In this document: positions 26,015 to 36,203 of the stretch, piece by piece | How the letters are laid out: every line of letters begins with the position of its first letter | How positions within the stretch are numbered: position 1 is the stretch's first letter | Assembly: GCF_026314945.1 (NCBI RefSeq) | Contig: NZ_CP111121.1 | Location: 4,092,001-4,156,000 of the forward strand | Length of the DNA stretch: 64,000 nt | From: Chryseobacterium fluminis | GTDB lineage: Bacteria > Bacteroidota > Bacteroidia > Flavobacteriales > Weeksellaceae | Direction: 5' to 3' | Program-made: the position numbers and the translations under genes | Notes under the pieces: generated by a model | Databases searched by the model: none | What the model saw: the letters and a program-made list of their open reading frames with translations, nothing else | Told to the model about the DNA's origin: nothing

Positions 26015-26863
26015 CTATGCAAGATGCATATTGTCAATCAATCGTACACCGTCTACCACCACTACAATAAAAGCTCTGTACTTTTTATCTTTGTAGAAAA
26101 AATCGGTCTCTTTTAATGACTCTTCATTGGCGATCATAAAGTACTCCAGCTGCATGCCCTTCTGGTCATCAAAGATGTCTTTCACTTTATCTTTAATTTC
26201 AGAAACGCTTATTTGCCCGAACCATCCGGTCACTTGTTTTAATGTTTCATAAATAACTTTTGACGCTTGCTTTCTGTCTTCATGAAGTCTTTGGTTTCTT
26301 GAGCTCAGTGCCAGTCCGTTTTCGGCTCTGTAAATAGGAACACCTTTGATTTTGACGGGAAGTCCTTTTTTTTCGACCATTTTTCTGATAATGGCAAGCT
26401 GCTGGAAATCCTTCTCTCCAAAATAAGCATGGTCCGGCTGTACCTGTCGGAACAGTTCTTCCACTACAGTTCCTACGCCGTCAAAATGTCCTGGTCTCGA
26501 CTTTCCTTCCATTTCATTCTCCAGGCCGTCGAAATCGTAAGGCTGGCTTTCGGCTTTTTCAGGATAAATATCGGCTACCTCTGGGATGTAGACAGCATCT
26601 ACCAATCCTGAATTCTTAAGGATTAGCAGGTCTCTGTTGATATCTCTGGGATATTTCTCAAGATCCTCGGGGTTGTTGAACTGAGTAGGATTAACAAAAA
26701 TTGATGAAACGACCAGATCATTTTCTTTTCTTGCTTCTTCATACAAAGAAAGATGGCCGTTATGCAAAGCTCCCATAGTAGGGGCAAAGCCTATCTTTTT
26801 ACCCATTTCTTTCTGTCTTTCAACGAAATCCTGCAGCGTTTTTTTGTTTTTTAGAACTTCCAT
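26015..26863 (-). CDS. panC: Pantothenate synthetase
   Basis: 282 aa. Joins pantoate and beta-alanine with ATP in the last step of vitamin B5 synthesis. Motifs: APTMGALHNGHLSL (the HxGH nucleotidylyltransferase signature, residues about 27-40), FVNPTQFNNPEDLEKYPR, YFGEKDFQQL and LSSRNQRL (the KMSKS equivalent). Length is normal. No panB or panD is adjacent. It is divergent from the glycogen-synthase-like gene, with 170 bases between. Confidence 0.95.
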   Translation of the reverse strand: MEVLKNKKTLQDFVERQKEMGKKIGFAPTMGALHNGHLSLYEEARKENDLVVSSIFVNPTQFNNPEDLEKYPRDINRDLLILKNSGLVDAVYIPEVADIYPEKAESQPYDFDGLENEMEGKSRPGHFDGVGTVVEELFRQVQPDHAYFGEKDFQQLAIIRKMVEKKGLPVKIKGVPIYRAENGLALSSRNQRLHEDRKQASKVIYETLKQVTGWFGQISVSEIKDKVKDIFDDQKGMQLEYFMIANEESLKETDFFYKDKKYRAFIVVVVDGVRLIDNMHLA

Positions 26864-26987
26864 AGTTTATATTAATACTAATTCAAAAATACTAAAAATA
26901 TCACATAATAAAGTGTGGTTTTAATAATTGGGAAAAGGGAATTATCGTAAAAAAATGTTAATTAAAATAATGTTGGATGTTTTTTTG

Positions 26988-26995
26988 TAATTTTG
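26988..26995 (+). promoter_or_regulatory. -7 promoter element of the glycogen-synthase-like gene
   Basis: TAATTTTG fits TAnnTTTG, 38 bases before the ATG at 27034. No TTG is found at the proper -33 distance. Confidence 0.45.
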
Positions 26996-27033
26996 CACAT
27001 TAAAGCAATTTTACAAAAATTAGATAGAAGTTT

Positions 27034-27804
27034 ATGCCGAATCAAAAGATACTGTACATTACTACAGAGATGTTCCCATATCAAGAAGATACCAATATGG
27101 CTACCGTAGTAAACAAAATGGCACTTAAGATGCACAATGAGGGTAATGATGTTAGAGTTTTTATGCCAAGATTTGGACAAATAAGTGAGCGGAAATTCCA
27201 GCTTCATGAGGTGATCCGTCTTTCAGGGATGAATATAATTATTAATGATCTTGATCAGCCCCTGATTATCAAAGTAGCGTCTCTTCCGGGGGAAAGACTG
27301 CAGGTCTACTTTATAGACAATGAAGAATATTTCAAAAGAAAACAATACTATGTTGATGATGAAGGGAACCCTTTTGATGATAACGACGAGAGAGCGATTT
27401 TCTTTGCAAGAGGAGTGATTGAAACCATTAAAAAACTGAACTGGGTTCCGGACGTTATTCATCTGAATGGATGGATGGCTTCGTTTGTTCCCGTTTATCT
27501 CAAAACATATTACGAATCCGATACTTATTTCAAAGATGCAAAAATCGTACTTTCGTTATACAATGAAAAGGAAGCCCCTTTGGATAAGAATATCGCTGCA
27601 AAATTAGCATTCGATAATATTTCAGGATTAAAAGCGTTAGAAAATCCGACAACGCAGAGTTTCGTTATCGAAAGTATGAAATATGTAGATGCTGTGATAA
27701 AAGGAGATGAGTTTTTGGATGGGGATCTGGATCATGCCTTCAATGAGACAACCACTTCAAAATCTGAATATCTTGATGTAGATTCTATAAATCAAATTTA
27801 TTAA
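27034..27804 (+). CDS. Glycogen/starch synthase N-terminal domain protein
   Basis: 256 aa, only the GT5 catalytic N-terminal (Rossmann) domain of glycogen synthase: KILYITTEMFPYQEDTNMAT, VVNKMALKMHNEGNDVRVFM, PDVIHLNGWMASFVPVYLK. The glycosyltransferase C-terminal domain is missing, and the usual KxGGL at the N terminus is replaced by TNMAT. It is likely not a normal synthase. It is followed at 14 bases by a DUF4270 lipoprotein and then glmS, an order suggestive of an operon. Function of the truncated form unknown. Confidence 0.8.
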   Translation: MPNQKILYITTEMFPYQEDTNMATVVNKMALKMHNEGNDVRVFMPRFGQISERKFQLHEVIRLSGMNIIINDLDQPLIIKVASLPGERLQVYFIDNEEYFKRKQYYVDDEGNPFDDNDERAIFFARGVIETIKKLNWVPDVIHLNGWMASFVPVYLKTYYESDTYFKDAKIVLSLYNEKEAPLDKNIAAKLAFDNISGLKALENPTTQSFVIESMKYVDAVIKGDEFLDGDLDHAFNETTTSKSEYLDVDSINQIY

Positions 27805-27818
27805 AAAACACATTTTTA

Positions 27819-29393
27819 ATGACTTATACAATTAAAAGGACATTCGCTATATTTTTTTTAGCGATTTTCGGAAGTGCATTACTGTATAATTGTGAGCCGG
27901 ATCCGGATACTTTAGGAGAACAGCTTTTTTCGGATGGCGCTGCGCAGGGTAATGAAAAATCCTTTGAGGTGATTGGTTTTAATATTGACAATCATGACAG
28001 CATCCGGAGTGATGCTTCCAAATTAACAAGTGCTGCACTGGGGGCTTTTAAAGAAGGTCAGTTTGGTATGCAGAGAGCTTCTTATATTACTCAATTAAGA
28101 TTATCGTCATACAATCCTGATTTTGGGACCAATGCCCAGGTAGACTCCGTAGTTTTGGTTATAAAACCGACTTACTCTTCTGACTCCCTGACCACCACGA
28201 CGGATGAAAATTATGTATATCCGGATGGAAATGTAGATGCTAAAAAAGTCGTTAATACCTATCCGGTTAATAAATACGGCCGAGCCAAAAAGCAGATGAC
28301 CCTGCAGGTTAATGAGGTGCTGGACTTCCTAAACAGCCCTACCGATAGTGTAAAGTCTAACAAAACATACGCCATCAACCCAACACCTCTTGCTACGAAA
28401 GTGTTCAACGGAAAAGTAAGTACAGTGACCATTACGAAAGATTCTGATGCTTCTTCGTTATTTGCAACAACTACTCCTGCCATCAGACTGCAGTTATCAC
28501 CTTCATTTTTCCAGTCGAAGATCATCGCGATGAAAGGAAAGCCTGAATTGCAGGATGCTTCGAACTTCATCAGATATTTCAGAGGGCTAAGAATTTCTGT
28601 TTTGGAAGATGACGGATATCTGATGCAGATCAGCCCGAATGACATGGAGCTGATTATGTATTACAAATCTGATAAAACGGAGAACGGAACTACCACAAGA
28701 GCTCAGACCACTTATGCATTTGCATTAGGTTCTGCGAATGCGCATATCGGTCAGTATGAATACGACAGATCGGCATCAGCAGTAGACAATGCAAAAAACT
28801 CAGGTTTAATAGGAAATAGAAGTACTGGAGATCCAAGACTTTATACGCAGGGGATGGGTGGAAACTCAATGGGTATCAAAATTCCTGATGCTACCATTAA
28901 TGAGCTTAAACAATTATATCAAAATAATAAAGCTGCGATCATCAGTGCAAAGGTGAGAATTTATACGGACACCAATGACTGGAACCAAAATTCTTATGCA
29001 AAACCAACAGCGTTTACGATTATTCAAAGATATATTGACAGGAAGGATAATAATAAGTTAAAATTCGGTTTTACATCTGATCTGACAGATATTGCCGGAT
29101 CAAATAATTTTGCGATCTATAAATCATTTGATCTGGACAAAAGCCAGGCATACTATGAGTTTACGGTTACAAAATCTGTAAAAGATCTTGTGGAAAAATC
29201 GGATTCAGAAGTTGATAAAGCTTTACAGTACTTTAAAATAGATATGGGAAGCTTCCTGACAACCTCTACAGGTGCACTGGCAGGATTCCAATTTACATCC
29301 AGAGCGTATGCCAGAGAAAGAGCTGTGTTTATCGGAAATGATACGGCAAATGCAAACAGAATTAGCCTTAGAGTAATCTACGGAACAAAATAA
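27819..29393 (+). CDS. DUF4270 lipoprotein
   Basis: 524 aa. Signal segment IFFLAIFGSALLYNCEPDPD has a lipobox-like LLYNC with Cys at residue 26. The body matches DUF4270 (TLGEQLFSDGAAQGNEKSFE, then VDSVVLVIKPTYSSDS and an R-rich RAYARERAVFIGNDT end). Predicted outer-membrane lipoprotein of unknown function, common in flavobacteria. Tightly linked upstream to the glycogen-synthase-like gene and downstream to glmS. Confidence 0.88.
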   Translation: MTYTIKRTFAIFFLAIFGSALLYNCEPDPDTLGEQLFSDGAAQGNEKSFEVIGFNIDNHDSIRSDASKLTSAALGAFKEGQFGMQRASYITQLRLSSYNPDFGTNAQVDSVVLVIKPTYSSDSLTTTTDENYVYPDGNVDAKKVVNTYPVNKYGRAKKQMTLQVNEVLDFLNSPTDSVKSNKTYAINPTPLATKVFNGKVSTVTITKDSDASSLFATTTPAIRLQLSPSFFQSKIIAMKGKPELQDASNFIRYFRGLRISVLEDDGYLMQISPNDMELIMYYKSDKTENGTTTRAQTTYAFALGSANAHIGQYEYDRSASAVDNAKNSGLIGNRSTGDPRLYTQGMGGNSMGIKIPDATINELKQLYQNNKAAIISAKVRIYTDTNDWNQNSYAKPTAFTIIQRYIDRKDNNKLKFGFTSDLTDIAGSNNFAIYKSFDLDKSQAYYEFTVTKSVKDLVEKSDSEVDKALQYFKIDMGSFLTTSTGALAGFQFTSRAYARERAVFIGNDTANANRISLRVIYGTK

Positions 29394-29416
29394 AAATAAA
29401 AACACTTGATAAAATT

Positions 29417-31270
29417 ATGTGCGGAATTGTAGGATATACAGGATTTCAGGATGCTTATGATATCGTTATTAACGGTCTTAGGAGATTGGAATACAGAGGC
29501 TATGACAGTGCCGGTATTGTTTTGGAAACGGAAAATAATAAACTGGAAGTTGAAAAAACAAAAGGAAAAGTAGAAGATCTTGTTAATATTTCTAAACAAC
29601 TGAAAGGGATCGCAAAAATAGGGATGGGACATACACGCTGGGCGACTCATGGAGTACCGAGCGACAGAAATTCTCACCCGCATTTATCCAATAACGGAAA
29701 AATAGCACTTGTTCATAACGGGATTATCGAAAATTATGATACCATAAAAACAATGCTTATCGAAAAAGGGTTCAGCTTTAAATCTGAAACCGATACGGAA
29801 GTACTGGTAAATCTGATTCAGTATTTTATGGATTTAAATACCGAAATGGATTTCCCTACGGCAGTAAGATACGCCCTTAATGAGGTATATGGTGCGTATG
29901 CAATTACGGTTATGCATGAAGATTATCCGGGAGTATTGGTGGTAGGGAGATTAGGATCTCCGTTAGCCATCGGTATCGGAGAAAAAGAATATTTTATTGC
30001 TTCAGATGCTTCTCCTTTCGTAGAGTTTACAAAAGAGGCCATCTATCTTGAAGAAGGTCATATGGCTACCATTTCATTGGAAAGCGGAGTTGATATCAGA
30101 ACAATTAATGATAATTCCAAAATTGAACCTGAAATCCAGGAGCTTAAACTGAGTTTGGAGCAAATTGAGAAAGGTGGATTTGAGCATTTTATGCTTAAAG
30201 AAATTTTTGAACAGCCCAAATCTGTACATGATACCATGAGAGGGAGGCTGATTGTAGATGAAGGCGTTATTAAAATGGCCGGAATCTGGGATCATATTGA
30301 AAAATTCAAAAACGCCAACAGAATCATCATTATTGCCTGTGGAACTTCGTGGCATGCAGGTCTTATCGGTGAATATCTTATCGAGGAGTATGCAAGAATT
30401 CCTGTAGAAGTAGAATATGCATCGGAATTCAGATACCGAAACCCTATTATTACAGATAAAGACGTGGTTATTGCCATTTCTCAGTCCGGAGAAACTGCAG
30501 ATACAATGGCTGCCTTAAAGCTCGCTAAAGAAAAAGGAGCATTTATCTATGGGATCTGTAATGTGGTAGATTCTTCTATTGCAAGAATTACTGATGCAGG
30601 TTCTTATACACACGCCGGTCCGGAGATCGGAGTAGCGTCTACAAAAGCCTTTACGGCGCAGCTTACTATTCTTTCTTTAATTGCTCTCAAATTAGGTAAA
30701 CATAACGGTAATTTAGGAAATGCCGAATTTATGAGCTTAATTGCCGAACTGGATGCAATTCCTAAAAAAATTGAAGAGGTGCTCAGTACTACCCATGAGT
30801 TGACACAAAGCATAGCCAAAGACTTTATTGGTGCTACCAACTTCCTTTACCTGGGAAGAGGATATAATTATCCTGCTGCATTGGAAGGTGCTTTAAAATT
30901 AAAAGAAATCTCTTATATTCATGCTGAAGGATATCCGGCTGCAGAAATGAAGCACGGACCTATTGCTTTGATTGATGAAAATATGCCTATCGTAATTATT
31001 GCTCCTAAAAAAGGACATTATGATAAGATTGTAAGTAATGTTCAGGAAATTAAAGCCAGAAAAGGGAAAATTATTGCTGTTGTCAATAAGGGAGACAAGC
31101 AGGTAAGTGCAATGGCAGATTATGTTATTGAGATTCCTGAAACTTCGGAATGTTTCTCGCCCATCGTCGCATCAGTGCCCTTACAGCTGCTGGCATACTA
31201 CATAGCAGTGTACAGAGGAGCAAATGTCGATCAGCCGAGAAACCTTGCCAAATCGGTAACGGTAGAATAA
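29417..31270 (+). CDS. glmS: Glutamine--fructose-6-phosphate aminotransferase
   Basis: 617 aa. Makes glucosamine-6-phosphate from fructose-6-phosphate and glutamine, the entry to peptidoglycan and LPS amino sugars. The N-terminal Ntn glutaminase starts MCGIVGYTGF with nucleophile Cys2 and the loop HTRWATHG. Two SIS domains follow (ACGTSWHAGLIGEYLIEEYA, SQSGETADTMAALKLAKEKG). Typical C terminus NLAKSVTVE. No glmS ribozyme is seen in the 23 bases upstream, as expected for this phylum. Confidence 0.97.
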   Translation: MCGIVGYTGFQDAYDIVINGLRRLEYRGYDSAGIVLETENNKLEVEKTKGKVEDLVNISKQLKGIAKIGMGHTRWATHGVPSDRNSHPHLSNNGKIALVHNGIIENYDTIKTMLIEKGFSFKSETDTEVLVNLIQYFMDLNTEMDFPTAVRYALNEVYGAYAITVMHEDYPGVLVVGRLGSPLAIGIGEKEYFIASDASPFVEFTKEAIYLEEGHMATISLESGVDIRTINDNSKIEPEIQELKLSLEQIEKGGFEHFMLKEIFEQPKSVHDTMRGRLIVDEGVIKMAGIWDHIEKFKNANRIIIIACGTSWHAGLIGEYLIEEYARIPVEVEYASEFRYRNPIITDKDVVIAISQSGETADTMAALKLAKEKGAFIYGICNVVDSSIARITDAGSYTHAGPEIGVASTKAFTAQLTILSLIALKLGKHNGNLGNAEFMSLIAELDAIPKKIEEVLSTTHELTQSIAKDFIGATNFLYLGRGYNYPAALEGALKLKEISYIHAEGYPAAEMKHGPIALIDENMPIVIIAPKKGHYDKIVSNVQEIKARKGKIIAVVNKGDKQVSAMADYVIEIPETSECFSPIVASVPLQLLAYYIAVYRGANVDQPRNLAKSVTVE

Positions 31271-31378
31271 TTGTTTGTAGGAAATAAAATAAATTTAGAT
31301 TTCTTCCGTTATTTCAAAAAAAATCTTAAAAGTTTCTTAAAAAAATTATATATTTACGGCTTAATTATAAAAATTAAC

Positions 31379-32797
31379 ATGAAAAGGATATTTCTTTTAT
31401 TATTGTCTGCGTCAGTAGCATCGGTATCTTGTTCAGGTGGAGGAGCCTCTTCAGTAGGTAAACCGGGAACAAAAGGAGAGTTGATACCAAGAGAAAAAAC
31501 TAAATCATTTGTTGCAGAAAGACCATACGGAATGGTTGCAATACCTGCAGGATCATTTGTTGCAGGTTTGGCAGATCAGGACCCTACCAATACTCCTGAG
31601 AAAGCAGCTTTGAAAACAGTTACGGTTTCCGCATTCTTCATGGATGAAGCAGAAACGACTAATGCAGAGTACAGAGTATTCATTAATTATGTAAGAGATT
31701 CTATTGCCAGAACTTTACTTGCTGAAGCTGCCGGTGAAGGTGGTGAAGGTAAAGGAAGAGGGACCAACATAGGAGATTATGCTTATCTGGCTCAAAAAGA
31801 AGAAAATTTAACACCATATCAGGAATATTTAGAAGGACAGGGAGGTAGAGAAGATGAAGGATACGATGCAACCAAAAAACTGGATTGGAAAGTTCCTTTG
31901 CACTGGTCTACATCAAAATATCCTGATGTAGAATACGCAGAAGTGTTAGAGTCTATGTATCTGCCGGCTTCTTCAAGAATATCCAATGAAAGGATTCTTG
32001 ATGTGAGTAAACTGAAATATAATTACAAATGGGGAGATATGGATGCTGCACTTGCTGACAAGGAAAGAGGAGTAAACTACCTTAGAAGCTCCAGTATTGC
32101 CATCTATCCTGATACCACTGTATGGGTTAAAGATTTCCACTTCGCTTATAATGAGCCATTATTTGAACAGTATTTCTGGCACAAAGCATATAAGGATTAT
32201 CCGGTTGTAGGAGTTACCTGGGATCAGGCAAGAGCTTACTGTAACTTCAGATCAAAATTGAAATCTGACTACAACGAAAGTTTAAAGAGAAAAAAACAAA
32301 GACCGTTAATATTCCGTTTACCTACAGAATTAGAGTGGGAATACGCCGCAAGAGGGGGAATGCAGAATGCTACTTACCCTTGGGGAGGTCCTTACCTGAT
32401 GGATGACAGAGGTTGTTATCTTGCAAACTTTAAGCCAAAAAGAGGTAATTATATGGAAGATGATAAAAAAGGCACTTATACATATACAGCTCCTGTAAAG
32501 AAATTTAAGAAAAATGGATTTGGGTTATATGATATGGCCGGTAACGTTTCTGAATGGACTGTATCTGACTATAACAACTCATCATACGGATTCTCATCTA
32601 CGCTGAACCCTACAACCAAAGGTCAGACGGATACGAAAAAATCTGTTAGAGGAGGCTCTTGGAAAGATGTGGGATATATGTTGATGACGGGTGCCAGAGA
32701 TTGGGAAAGAAAAGATTCTGCCAGAAGTTATATCGGATTCAGAACTGTACAGGATATTCCTGAAGCAGCTGTTAAACCAAGGAGAGTTAACAGATAA
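31379..32797 (+). CDS. gldK: T9SS/gliding ring lipoprotein GldK
   Basis: 472 aa from the ATG at 31379, giving the lipoprotein signal FLLLLSASVASVSC (lipid Cys18); upstream codons to 31271 are out of family. FGE-sulfatase domain: YGMVAIPAGSFVAG, VVGVTWDQARAYCNFR, RLPTELEWEYAARGG, GLYDMAGNVSEW and SVRGGSWKD. GldK with GldN forms the periplasmic outer-membrane ring of the type IX secretion system and is needed for gliding and chitinase secretion in flavobacteria. First gene of the gldKLMN operon. Confidence 0.96.
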   Translation: MKRIFLLLLSASVASVSCSGGGASSVGKPGTKGELIPREKTKSFVAERPYGMVAIPAGSFVAGLADQDPTNTPEKAALKTVTVSAFFMDEAETTNAEYRVFINYVRDSIARTLLAEAAGEGGEGKGRGTNIGDYAYLAQKEENLTPYQEYLEGQGGREDEGYDATKKLDWKVPLHWSTSKYPDVEYAEVLESMYLPASSRISNERILDVSKLKYNYKWGDMDAALADKERGVNYLRSSSIAIYPDTTVWVKDFHFAYNEPLFEQYFWHKAYKDYPVVGVTWDQARAYCNFRSKLKSDYNESLKRKKQRPLIFRLPTELEWEYAARGGMQNATYPWGGPYLMDDRGCYLANFKPKRGNYMEDDKKGTYTYTAPVKKFKKNGFGLYDMAGNVSEWTVSDYNNSSYGFSSTLNPTTKGQTDTKKSVRGGSWKDVGYMLMTGARDWERKDSARSYIGFRTVQDIPEAAVKPRRVNR

Positions 32798-32855
32798 TCT
32801 TTGAATAACTATTTTTCAATAACAATTTTATTTAACATTAAAAAAACTAACGTAT

Positions 32856-33554
32856 ATGTTTAAGACTAAAGATGCTTGGATGAATTTCTTCTATTCATTC
32901 GGTGCTGCAATTGTAATTCTTGGAGCTTGGCTTAAAATTACCCACATCACTTTGGGGCCTATTAATGGTAACATTGCTCTTACGGTAGGACTTATTACTG
33001 AAGCAATTATCTTCATCATCTTCGCATTTGACCCTCCAAAATCTGAAGAGTCTTACGCCTGGGAAAATGTTTATCCTGAATTATTAGATAAGCATGCTAA
33101 CCCAAACCCTTTGCATTCCAATGTATCTTCAAGAAATAACAACGCTGCTGCTCAATTTGCTGAATTGGAAAATTCGCTTTCAACAAAGTTGGACAAAATG
33201 CTGGAAGATGCTAAGTTAGACGTTCAATTATTTGAAAGACTAAGAACGGGGATCGATAAATTCTCCAAGTCCGTTGATCAGATCAATCAGACCGTAGATG
33301 TTTCTGCTTCCACTCATAAATATAATGATCAGCTTAACAAAGCGGCAACTCACATGGAAAGCATGAATGCTTTATATGCCATGCAGTTGGAAAGCGGTAA
33401 AAGACAATCGGAATTTGCTAACAAATATGTAGCAGACATGCAAAAATCTGCTGAACAATCAGAAAAATTCAATCAAGAGTTACAGGGCTTAACATCTAAC
33501 TTAAACAACTTAAACAGAGTGTACGGTGGTATGTTAACAGCAATGAAATCTTAA
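32856..33554 (+). CDS. gldL: T9SS/gliding motor protein GldL
   Basis: 232 aa inner-membrane protein. Two TM helices (FFYSFGAAIVILGAWLKI and LTVGLITEAIIFIIFAF, with the Glu inside the second helix) form, with GldM, the proton-driven T9SS motor. The C-terminal half is a cytoplasmic coiled coil (NLNNLNRVYGGMLTAMK). Spaced 58 bases after gldK and before gldM by 55. Confidence 0.95.
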   Translation: MFKTKDAWMNFFYSFGAAIVILGAWLKITHITLGPINGNIALTVGLITEAIIFIIFAFDPPKSEESYAWENVYPELLDKHANPNPLHSNVSSRNNNAAAQFAELENSLSTKLDKMLEDAKLDVQLFERLRTGIDKFSKSVDQINQTVDVSASTHKYNDQLNKAATHMESMNALYAMQLESGKRQSEFANKYVADMQKSAEQSEKFNQELQGLTSNLNNLNRVYGGMLTAMKS

Positions 33555-33609
33555 TTTCCTGACCTATTTTCTAAATTTAACTACTTAATCAAAAAACAAA
33601 GAAAAAAGA

Positions 33610-35202
33610 ATGGCAGCAGGAAAACAGACCCCTCGTCAGAAGATGATCAACCTAATGTATCTGGTGTTCATCGCTATGATGGCCCTAAACATTGATGCAG
33701 AAATCATCAGATCATATTATGACTCTACAGTTTCACTAAAAGATACTAGATTTTTAACAGAAAGAAGAAACGAGGATATTTTTGAGAAAACTTTACAGGC
33801 AAAAGCACAACAAGTACCGGATACTTATGCTCAGCCTTGGGCGCAATATCAGGTATTAAAAGAGAAAATTAATATTTTGGTTGCTCACGCTCAAAAGATT
33901 AAAGACGGATTGAAGAAAGAATCCGAATTTGTTGAGATCGATCCGGTAACTAAAAAACTTGTTGATGTTAGTGAGAACTTCTCCGCATTAAACAACAATG
34001 AAGCGACGACAAAGTATTTCTTTACGGAAGGAGATGAAAATACCCCTTCTAAAGGAGCGTTGGAGCTTAAAGCTAAAATAGATGATGTAAGAAATTATAT
34101 CAACAGTACTTTTGGTAATAATCCTCAATTGAAATCTTTAATAGAGAGAGCAAACAAATCTTTGATTGCCGAATATGCTAAAGGGCAATCTCCAAATGAG
34201 AAAACATGGTTTCAGAATAAATTCTATCACCAGCCGTTGATCGCAGCGATCTCTAATTTGGAAATCATTCAGAATGATGCAAGAAACGTACAGTCTGATG
34301 CACTGGCTTTAATGCTTCAGGAAAAAGTGGATGCCAGCATCAAGTTCTCAAGCTATGAAGCGATTGTATCTGCTCCGGTAGATGTAGTAGCGGGTAAACC
34401 GGCTGAAGCAGTTATTATGTTAGGAAATTATTCTAACAGTAATAAAATTGTAATGTCAGGAGTGAGCAGACAGGAAAACGGAAAAGGATATGCTTCACTT
34501 AATACGGGTGGAATTGGTCCTCATACTTTAAGTGGTAACATTACATTAACTGATGCAAGCGGTAAAGCGCAAAGCTTCCCTTTCACTCATACATATAATG
34601 TGATCGCCGGTCCGCAAGAAGTAAAACTTCAAAAAGGTTTATTACTTTCTGCTGATAAGATGAATGTAATGTACAGAAATCTTGATAACCCTGTTACAGG
34701 ATCTATTTTGGGTGCTGATAATGCTAAACTTTCATTATCTGCTCCGGGAGCTGCTGTAAAAAGTACAGGTCCGGGTAAATGGGATGTAAGACCAGGTGCA
34801 GGAAATGTACTGAAGATCACTTTATCAGGAACAGACCCTTATGGTAAGTCTCTTACTCAGGTATTCGAATACAGAATTAAAAATGTGCCGCCACCGCAAG
34901 GTCAGATCAGAGGAAAAAATATGTTGACAATGCCTGCAACTTCGGTGGAGAACCAGTCATTATCGGCTACGATTCCGGACTTTGATTTCCCGGTATCTTT
35001 CAACGTAACATCGTTTATGGTAAGAGTGCCTGGTAGAGCAGCGATGCAGGTTCAGGGTAATTCATTACAGGGTGCTGCTGGAATGTTTAAAAATTTAAGA
35101 CCTGGAGACGGTGTGTATATATTTGAAATTAAAGCTTCGGCTACTGGTTTAGGAGATCAGAAGATTGGAAATATCTCACCTGTTTTAATTAATATCCAAT
35201 AA
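33610..35202 (+). CDS. gldM: T9SS/gliding motor protein GldM
   Basis: 530 aa. A single N-terminal TM (INLMYLVFIAMMALNIDAEI) with a large periplasmic part of four domains, ending RPGDGVYIFEIKASATGLGD. Together with GldL it converts proton flow to mechanical movement across the periplasm. Start supported by the conserved opening MAAGKQTPRQKMINLMYLVF. Confidence 0.96.
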   Translation: MAAGKQTPRQKMINLMYLVFIAMMALNIDAEIIRSYYDSTVSLKDTRFLTERRNEDIFEKTLQAKAQQVPDTYAQPWAQYQVLKEKINILVAHAQKIKDGLKKESEFVEIDPVTKKLVDVSENFSALNNNEATTKYFFTEGDENTPSKGALELKAKIDDVRNYINSTFGNNPQLKSLIERANKSLIAEYAKGQSPNEKTWFQNKFYHQPLIAAISNLEIIQNDARNVQSDALALMLQEKVDASIKFSSYEAIVSAPVDVVAGKPAEAVIMLGNYSNSNKIVMSGVSRQENGKGYASLNTGGIGPHTLSGNITLTDASGKAQSFPFTHTYNVIAGPQEVKLQKGLLLSADKMNVMYRNLDNPVTGSILGADNAKLSLSAPGAAVKSTGPGKWDVRPGAGNVLKITLSGTDPYGKSLTQVFEYRIKNVPPPQGQIRGKNMLTMPATSVENQSLSATIPDFDFPVSFNVTSFMVRVPGRAAMQVQGNSLQGAAGMFKNLRPGDGVYIFEIKASATGLGDQKIGNISPVLINIQ

Positions 35203-35210
35203 AAAGTATT

Positions 35211-36149
35211 ATGAAAAAATATATTAGCAGTTTTTTAGTTTTAGTTTCTGGTTTTATGTTTTCCCAGACGATTCTAAATGCTTCTTCTCCGGAGGAATTT
35301 AGAAAAATGAGAGCTGAAAACAAAATGAAAGTGGGAGATACTGTCATTGACAAGAAAGTAAAGCCATTAGAATATGGATTTGTTGATGATAAAGACATCA
35401 TGAAAAGTATGTTTGTCTGGGAAGTCATTGATATGAATGACAAGATCAATCAGCCATTCTATTATAACAATCCGGACGGATTGCTGGCAACACAGACCGT
35501 ATCCCTATACAAACTCTTATTAGACGGAGCTTTAAGCGGTCAGATCGCTGAAGTGTATGATGATGAGAACTTCGTTCAGAGACTTACTCCTCAGCAAATC
35601 AAAGACCGATTGGTGAGTGTGCGTGTTGATGATGAAGCTGTAAATATTCTGAACAGCGGACGTCAGCTGACAGAACAGGAGAAAAAAGAACTTACCGATG
35701 TTTATGAGACAACAACTGATAAAGTTAGAGTCTTAAAGGTATTCGGTATGTGGTTTATCGATAAGAGAGACGGGCAGATGAAGTACAGACCTCTAGGTAT
35801 TGCTGCAATGGGTCCTGATCCGCAGATGATCGGTAGGTTAGGTCCTGATGGACAGCCACTTGATGGTGCTAATGATTTGATTGACCTTTTCTGGGTATAT
35901 TATCCAAATGCCAGAGAGATCTTAGCAAATAATTATGTTTATAACAGAAAAAATACCTCTGCTGATTTATCATTCGATGACTTAATCAATGCGAGAAGAT
36001 TTTCTTCTGTAATCTTCAAATCTTCAACAGGTTTAGGAGATGGCGTTATCAAGGATTATATTCCTAGAGATGCTGATGACCAGATCGAAGAGAGCGACAG
36101 AATTAAAGCTCAGATTCTTCAGATGGAAAATGATATGTGGAATTACTAA
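35211..36149 (+). CDS. gldN: T9SS/gliding ring protein GldN
   Basis: 312 aa. Signal peptide SSFLVLVSGFMFSQ; body with DKKVKPLEYGFVDDKDIMKS, VLKVFGMWFIDKRDGQMKYR and DLFWVYYPNAREILANNYVY, matching GldN/PorN. It binds GldK in the periplasmic ring. 8 bases after gldM, so cotranscribed; the following hairpin ends the operon. Confidence 0.95.
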   Translation: MKKYISSFLVLVSGFMFSQTILNASSPEEFRKMRAENKMKVGDTVIDKKVKPLEYGFVDDKDIMKSMFVWEVIDMNDKINQPFYYNNPDGLLATQTVSLYKLLLDGALSGQIAEVYDDENFVQRLTPQQIKDRLVSVRVDDEAVNILNSGRQLTEQEKKELTDVYETTTDKVRVLKVFGMWFIDKRDGQMKYRPLGIAAMGPDPQMIGRLGPDGQPLDGANDLIDLFWVYYPNAREILANNYVYNRKNTSADLSFDDLINARRFSSVIFKSSTGLGDGVIKDYIPRDADDQIEESDRIKAQILQMENDMWNY

Positions 36150-36171
36150 ATTTCACTTGATAATTATAGAA

Positions 36172-36200
36172 AACCTGAGTACATTTACTCAGGTTTTTTT
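36172..36200 (+). terminator. Terminator of the gldKLMN operon, abutting the next start codon
   Basis: AACCTGAGTA (36172-36181) pairs perfectly over 10 bases with TACTCAGGTT (36186-36195), loop of 4, then a T run to 36200. The ATG of the FAD oxidoreductase is at 36204. Confidence 0.85.
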
Positions 36201-36203
36201 ATT

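Noticed and set aside
29394-29416. glmS ribozyme
   Set aside because: The gap to the upstream gene is only 23 bases, too short for the ribozyme.
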